NCBI GenBank assembly: GCA_031256575.1
Contig: JAIRQI010000110.1
Location: 1-10,233 of the forward strand
From: Coriobacteriales bacterium
GTDB lineage: Bacteria > Actinomycetota > Coriobacteriia > Coriobacteriales > UBA8131
DNA length: 10,233 nt
Direction: 5' to 3'
Position numbers and translations under genes: made by a program. The notes under the pieces are model-generated. The model was not told the DNA's origin, made no database searches, and worked only from the letters and a program-made list of their open reading frames with translations. This document shows positions 6,016 to 10,233 of this stretch, piece after piece (position 1 is the stretch's first letter; the number at the start of each line of letters is the position of its first letter).

Positions 6016-7452
6016 ATGCTATTCTCCAGCATCACATTTCTCTACTGGTTTCTACCGCTGGTTGTTGCAGTCTATTACCTGGTTCCACGACCAGGTGGCT
6101 CGCTCTTATGGCGCAACCTCTGGCTGTTTTTGGCCAGTATCTTCTTCTATGCCTGGGGAGAACCACTTTACGTCTTGGTAATGCTGGCTCAGACCGTCGT
6201 CGGCTGGCTGTCGGGGTTGCTTATCGAGCATTGGCGAGGCAAGCCGATAGCCAAGCTGATTCTCTTAATATCGCTGATTGCTGAACTCTCCAGCCTGCTG
6301 TTCTTCAAGTACACGGACTTCTTTATCAGCAATCTGAATCGGCTTTTCAACTCTGAGCTGGCTTTACTGGCCTTAGCTTTGCCTCTGGGCATCAGCTTCT
6401 ACACCTTTCAGATACTCAGCTACAGCATCGACCTTTACAAGGGCAAGGTACAGGTGCAAAAAAACCTCTTGGTCTTTTTAACCTATGTGACCTTATTCGC
6501 CCAGCTGGTTGCCGGGCCAATTGTGCGCTACGCATTAGTCGAGCAGCAGCTGACCTCACGGCAGCACAGCCTGCAGACATTTGCGGACGGCATCCGTCGA
6601 TTCAGCATCGGCCTAGCCAAGAAGGTCTTGATTGCCAACACCTTGGGGCAGTTGGTCAGCCTGGCTAGGTTCAACCTGCATGAAGGCGGCGAGCAGAGCC
6701 TGCTGTTCGCACTGCTCTTCTTGTCGGCGTACACCCTGCAAATCTACTACGATTTCAGCGGCTACAGCGACATGGCCATCGGGCTCGGCCTGCTCTTCGG
6801 GTTTCACTTACCAGAAAACTTCGACCATCCTCTGGTCGCCAAAAGCCTGACGGATTTTTGGCGGCGCTGGCATATGACCATGTCCTACTGGTTTCGCGAC
6901 TACGTCTACATACCCTTGGGAGGCAACCGGGTCAGCCCAGCGCGACACCTCCTAAATATCTTCTTGGTCTGGATGGTGACCGGCTTCTGGCATGGAGCGG
7001 GCTGGAATTTCATTCTCTGGGGCCTGTTCATGGCGGCAGTCCTGATTCTGGAGAAGTACCTGCTGGCCAAAGCCTTAGAGCGTTTACCAGTTTTAGTTTC
7101 GCATCTCTACCTGCTGGTAGTTGTCATGCTGAGCTGGGTGCTCTTTGAGTCCGCGACCCTCGGGCAGGCCCAACAATTGTTACTGACACTCCTGGGGATG
7201 GGGAGTAGCGGTTTAGCCGGCTCTAGCTCGATTTACTACCTGCTCAGCTACCTACCCTTGATGCTGCTTGCAACCTTTGGCTCGACGACGCTGCCAGTTC
7301 GAGCTGTAGCCTGGCTGGAAAAACGAGCCGGGCTGCTAGGCCAGCGTTTGCGAGCTGGCCTGGAGCCTGCCTTCATCGCCTTGCTGCTGGTAGTGGCTAC
7401 TGCTTTTATGGTGGATGGCTCATTTAACCCCTTCATCTACTTCCGCTTCTAA
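6016..7452 (+). CDS. MBOAT-family O-acyltransferase (AlgI/DltB/PatA-like)
   Basis: 478-residue polytopic membrane protein predicted to move an acyl group (often acetyl) across the membrane to an extracytoplasmic acceptor such as a polysaccharide, teichoic acid or peptidoglycan. The N-terminus MLFSSITFLYWFLPLVVAVYY is the canonical AlgI-type start. It is followed by LPLGISFYTFQILSYSIDLYKG, VAGPIVRY, the block DFSGYSDMAIGLGLLFGF, and FWRRWHMTMSYWFRDYVYIPLGG with His286. The invariant catalytic-type His326 is in FWHGAGWNFILWG. The length matches the AlgI family. The start is secure from homology although no clear ribosome binding site precedes it. Translation may depend on the upstream lipoprotein gene. 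The next gene's ribosome binding site overlaps this stop codon, so the two are tightly linked. The acceptor and acyl donor cannot be told from the sequence. Confidence 0.95.
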   Translation: MLFSSITFLYWFLPLVVAVYYLVPRPGGSLLWRNLWLFLASIFFYAWGEPLYVLVMLAQTVVGWLSGLLIEHWRGKPIAKLILLISLIAELSSLLFFKYTDFFISNLNRLFNSELALLALALPLGISFYTFQILSYSIDLYKGKVQVQKNLLVFLTYVTLFAQLVAGPIVRYALVEQQLTSRQHSLQTFADGIRRFSIGLAKKVLIANTLGQLVSLARFNLHEGGEQSLLFALLFLSAYTLQIYYDFSGYSDMAIGLGLLFGFHLPENFDHPLVAKSLTDFWRRWHMTMSYWFRDYVYIPLGGNRVSPARHLLNIFLVWMVTGFWHGAGWNFILWGLFMAAVLILEKYLLAKALERLPVLVSHLYLLVVVMLSWVLFESATLGQAQQLLLTLLGMGSSGLAGSSSIYYLLSYLPLMLLATFGSTTLPVRAVAWLEKRAGLLGQRLRAGLEPAFIALLLVVATAFMVDGSFNPFIYFRF

Positions 7453-7461
7453 GGAGTAAAT

Positions 7462-8742
7462 ATGGGAAAAACCGTGATGGATAAAAAAACTGATAACAGC
7501 AATACAGCAGGAGCCGATAGGCTGCTACAACTGCGCAACAAGTTGAACCTGGGAGCTTTTATCCTGATAATCGGTGCTTTATTTCTCCTAAACCTGCTCG
7601 CTCCAAAACCAGCTGTTCTAGTAAGTGAACGACGTCCACCGGCAGAGTTACCCAAACCCAGCCTAAGCAGCATATGGAACACTGATTTCATGACTGATTT
7701 TGAGAAGTATGCTGCTGATAACTTCAGTTTTCGCGAGCCACTACGAACACTTAGAGCTGTCACTCTACTGGATGTCTTGAGGTTGTCGGACAAAGACGGG
7801 TTATACCGCGGAGCTGCTGGAGCCGGGAGAATTCAAGCCTTGGATGCGGACGCCGTGCTTGATTGGGCAAGGCTGATGGAGCAGCTGCAGGCTGACCTGG
7901 CTGCGCAAACTGACGGGCTTAGCTTTTATTACGCAATCATCCCGGACAAGAGCATCTATGACAATCGAGACCTGCCAGGCTACGATGCGGCAGAGCTGGC
8001 CAGGCTCTTGGATGACAGACTACCCGGTGTGACCGCCATCGACCTGACGAACGCCCTGGTAGCTACGGACTACTACCGCACTGACCTACACTGGGACCAG
8101 GCCCAACTCGGGCAACGCAGCGCAGATGTCTTGGATGTCTTGGCTGAAGCACTCGGTTGTCAGGAGCGTCTGTCAAAAGATTACACAATCCTTGAGGCAG
8201 GAAGCTTCACAGGTGTCTATCCTGGCCAGTTAGCCATCAGCATGCCACCAGACCAGCTGCGCTACCTGACTTCACCGGCTTTGGAGCAAATCACAGCACT
8301 CTACCTGAATCCGCAGAGCGGGCAGTTCGTTTCCGGGCCAATATATGACTTACAAGCAGCATCAGGTCGCGATGGCTACGACCTGTTTTTGCGCGGCGCT
8401 CAGCCGGTCGTCATCTTAGAGAACCCCTTGTCTGAGACTGACCGTGACCTCTATATCTTCAGGGATTCCTATAGCTCCAGTCTGGCACCGCTGCTAGCCC
8501 CTGCCTACCGGCGGGTTATCTTGATTGACCTACGCTATATCGACTACCGGGTGTTACCGGAGTACGTCAGCTTTACCGCTAACGCTGATGTGCTGTTCTT
8601 ATATGGCTCCCAGATTCTAAACGACCCAGACATCCTGCTTATCCAAGCAAAAGAACCTACCAAGGCTCCTGATATCCTGTTGAATTCGACCAATGCGCTT
8701 GTCGCCAGAAAAGCAAGCAGGAGAGTCAAGCAGGCCTCCTGA
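7462..8742 (+). CDS. DHHW-family / AlgX-AlgJ-like SGNH acyltransferase partner of MBOAT
   Basis: 426 residues. The N-terminus is cytoplasmic, with one membrane segment at about 30-47; the rest is predicted outside. The post-membrane region (SERRPPAELPKPS, then DFEKYAADNFSFREPLRTL) is the standard lead-in of AlgX/AlgJ/DHHW proteins. The catalytic pattern is visible as T-Asp208-L-His210-W (YYRTDLHW, one substitution from the DHHW name motif) and Ser336 in FRDSYSSSLAPLL. This is the D-x-H plus Ser arrangement of AlgX/AlgJ O-acetyltransferases. These proteins take acyl groups delivered by the MBOAT protein and place them on an extracytoplasmic glycan. AAGGAG (7451-7456) overlaps the MBOAT stop codon and sits 5 nt before the ATG, implying coupled translation. 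The nucleophile motif has RDS where GDS is more usual. The family is confident; the substrate is unknown. Confidence 0.88.
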   Translation: MGKTVMDKKTDNSNTAGADRLLQLRNKLNLGAFILIIGALFLLNLLAPKPAVLVSERRPPAELPKPSLSSIWNTDFMTDFEKYAADNFSFREPLRTLRAVTLLDVLRLSDKDGLYRGAAGAGRIQALDADAVLDWARLMEQLQADLAAQTDGLSFYYAIIPDKSIYDNRDLPGYDAAELARLLDDRLPGVTAIDLTNALVATDYYRTDLHWDQAQLGQRSADVLDVLAEALGCQERLSKDYTILEAGSFTGVYPGQLAISMPPDQLRYLTSPALEQITALYLNPQSGQFVSGPIYDLQAASGRDGYDLFLRGAQPVVILENPLSETDRDLYIFRDSYSSSLAPLLAPAYRRVILIDLRYIDYRVLPEYVSFTANADVLFLYGSQILNDPDILLIQAKEPTKAPDILLNSTNALVARKASRRVKQAS

Positions 8743-8769
8743 TACATAAAAACCGTTGCTGCGGGCTTT

Positions 8770-8778
8770 TGCTATACT
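8770..8778 (+). promoter_or_regulatory. Extended -10 promoter for the two-domain lipoprotein
   Basis: TGCTATACT is an extended -10 (TGn followed by TATACT) located 41 nt before the ATG at 8820. No good -35 stands 17 nt upstream, as is usual for extended -10 promoters. With the 77-nt spacer this suggests the lipoprotein is transcribed separately from the acyltransferase operon. Confidence 0.55.
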
Positions 8779-8819
8779 GTTAAATAAAGTCTACTTGGGA
8801 TATTAGGAGGAGTAACTCT

Positions 8820-9719
8820 ATGAAAAGGTTATTGACTCTCGCGCTAGTGCTAGTACTCAGCTTCAACCTGGCCGCTTGTTCAAAACCATCGAACACTACA
8901 ACAGGTAAAAACCCCAATTGGTCGGACCTAGATAGCTCGAAGTCGTCGAGTGACTCATCCGGAGATTCGAATGATGAGTCAGCCACGGGTTCAACCCAGG
9001 TTCCAGAAGATGTAACAGTTGAAGACCTGGAGATTAATTGGCAAGTCCTAAGCTATGAAGGCGACATACAGGTATATACCTTTTTTACCTTCACGAACAA
9101 TTCTCCTTATCCGATTATTTGGCTATCGATTAGTGCCTTGCTAAAAGACACTAATACAACAGAATACTATGCTACAGATTACACAGTCTTGCCTGGTGAG
9201 ACATCGACAACCTTTCACTCATATGGGCCAAATAGCGGCAATCCTGATGATATTAAGCTATTAAGCATTGAGTATACTGTTTACGTTGGGAATGACCAGG
9301 TAGTTGAATATGAATATGATTATAAGCTTAATAACTACTCGAAATGGGACAGCTCTTACAGTTACCATAGCATGGACATCGAGCTGGACGTTAACGATTT
9401 TTCTATAGCTACAGACTACCATTCATCAAACAACGACTGGGACCGATATCTGAACATGACTTATGCCAATAACTCGGATTATCCAATTACCAGGTTAAAT
9501 CTGTTCGTTAGAGATAGAAGCAGTAACAGCCCGACCTATTTCTCATGTAGCGACACTGTCATGCCGGGAGAGACATCCCCAGCTTTTCGTTCATACAATT
9601 CGCCTGCTCAAAGCATAGACGATTTGGAATTCCTCGAACTGGAGTTAGTTGTCTTCGTAAATGGCTCTGAATCGTATTACAATTATGACTATAAGCTTCA
9701 AATCTGGAAAGTATTGTGA
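8820..9719 (+). CDS. Lipoprotein with two tandem homologous beta-rich domains, function unknown
   Basis: 299 residues. A typical short signal peptide (MKRLLTLALVLVLSFNLAAC) ends in lipobox LAAC with Cys20. A Ser/Asp-rich flexible linker follows at about 34-58. The remainder is an internal duplication with a period of about 124 residues: NNSPYPI 93-99 matches NNSDYPI 217-223, LPGETS 124-129 matches MPGETS 248-253, and YDYKL 166-170 matches YDYKL 289-293. The alternating hydrophobic/polar pattern and absence of helices suggest Ig-like or FxLYD-type beta sandwiches, but I cannot name the family with confidence. AGGAGGAG (8805-8812) precedes the ATG by 7 nt. The coding sequence is visibly richer in A/T than the genes before it, with many TAT, AAT and GAT codons, suggesting different selection or transfer. 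A zinc-ribbon gene follows 44 nt later. Confidence 0.85.
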   Translation: MKRLLTLALVLVLSFNLAACSKPSNTTTGKNPNWSDLDSSKSSSDSSGDSNDESATGSTQVPEDVTVEDLEINWQVLSYEGDIQVYTFFTFTNNSPYPIIWLSISALLKDTNTTEYYATDYTVLPGETSTTFHSYGPNSGNPDDIKLLSIEYTVYVGNDQVVEYEYDYKLNNYSKWDSSYSYHSMDIELDVNDFSIATDYHSSNNDWDRYLNMTYANNSDYPITRLNLFVRDRSSNSPTYFSCSDTVMPGETSPAFRSYNSPAQSIDDLEFLELELVVFVNGSESYYNYDYKLQIWKVL

Positions 9720-9763
9720 ATTATTGCAAAGGCACCTAGCGGTACCGGGCGGGGGAGAATAAC

Positions 9764-10233
9764 ATGCGATGCAAATACTGCTCTAGCGAGCTTCCGGAGT
9801 CTTCCAGCATCTGTAGGTATTGTGGAGCAGAGCTAGACATTCCCGAACCGCGTGCCATGGCTGAGCCAAAACTCCCATCTGAGCTCTCCTTAGGGTCAAG
9901 CATGGGCCTTGTTGGTCAAAGTCGGGAATCCTGGTACGATTTTTCCAGCATGCCTAAGATAGTGATAGAAAGCCCGGAGATTCAAAGCCCAGATATTCAA
10001 CAGCAGATTCTATCTGCTCCTCCAGCAGCTGTTATGTCAACAGCAGCCACCTTGTCAGCTCCACCACCAGCTGTCCCAAGCACCACATTCGGCGCCGTGC
10101 CGATGAAGACCAGCCCTTACCCAGTCGCTACTGCCGGTGAAGCAGCTAGTCCAATCTACCTGCCTCCTCCTGAAGTAGCTACCAGGCAAAGAAAACCAGT
10201 CGCTGTCCCTGGAGCGAGTACCAGAAGGCGTGC
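9764..10233 (+). CDS. Zinc-ribbon protein with Pro/Ala-rich linker (3' partial)
   Basis: The frame is open from ATG 9764 to the window edge, 156 codons with no stop. GGGGGAG (9751-9757) precedes the start by 6 nt. The first 21 residues form a compact zinc ribbon, CKYC then ten residues then CRYCG, with Cys3, Cys6, Cys17 and Cys20 as metal ligands. After that the sequence is low-complexity and rich in Pro, Ala, Ser and Thr (for example SAPPPAVPSTTF), with a short Gln-rich piece (IQSPDIQQQI), and is probably disordered. In Gram-positive bacteria this layout (N-terminal ribbon, linker, then a membrane segment and an extracellular or enzymatic domain) is common, but the deciding part is outside the window. 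The 44-nt gap after the two-domain lipoprotein suggests co-transcription. Function is not assigned. Confidence 0.8.
   Translation, partial: MRCKYCSSELPESSSICRYCGAELDIPEPRAMAEPKLPSELSLGSSMGLVGQSRESWYDFSSMPKIVIESPEIQSPDIQQQILSAPPAAVMSTAATLSAPPPAVPSTTFGAVPMKTSPYPVATAGEAASPIYLPPPEVATRQRKPVAVPGASTRRR

Noticed and set aside
8749..8770. Rho-independent terminator after the DHHW-type gene
   Set aside because: The A-run and T-run flank only a three-pair CCG/CGG stem with mismatches beside it, too weak to call.
9735..9757. Hairpin or regulatory element around CGGTACCG before the zinc-ribbon gene
   Set aside because: Only an 8-bp palindrome with no loop; no further structure and no T-run.

Overview
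The window reads as a moderately GC-rich bacterial chromosome segment, most likely from a Gram-positive Bacillota/Clostridia-type organism. The evidence is purine-rich AGGAGG-type ribosome binding sites, a TTG start codon on the aconitase gene, lipobox lipoproteins, and a DUF4358-like lipoprotein + MBOAT + DHHW-type protein set that I associate with Clostridia. This placement is inferred from gene content; there is no rRNA or other phylogenetic marker in view.

Layout. (1) 1-2514: a zinc/cadmium/lead efflux unit. The tail of an ArsR/SmtB-family repressor with an intact alpha5 zinc-site signature is followed 6 nt later by a P1B-type metal ATPase. The ATPase's N-terminus is a low-complexity acidic segment instead of the usual CxxC heavy-metal domain. 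(2) 2528-3040, minus strand: an Ogt/MGMT-type O6-alkylguanine-DNA alkyltransferase, convergent with the ATPase. (3) 3041-3094: a 54-nt divergent spacer carrying a 19-bp near-perfect palindrome. (4) 3095-5197: a single-chain aconitase of the roughly 640-residue type, enlarged to 700 residues by an in-frame array of 7-residue repeats near its N-terminus. (5) 5248-8742: a probable operon of a DUF4358-like lipoprotein, an AlgI/DltB-type MBOAT acyltransferase and a DHHW/AlgX-like SGNH protein. Together these look like a machine that acylates an extracytoplasmic glycan. (6) 8820-9719: a more AT-rich lipoprotein built of two tandem homologous domains, with its own extended -10 promoter. (7) 9764 to the window end: a zinc-ribbon protein cut off by the window edge.

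No mobile element, CRISPR array, tRNA or rRNA was seen, and there is no gene-free stretch over 300 nt. The most unusual theme is the in-frame expansion or extension of N-termini in otherwise conserved proteins: the ATPase, the aconitase and the first lipoprotein. In two of the three this involves visible tandem duplications at the DNA level. The clearest case is the six-copy 21-bp array inside the aconitase gene.
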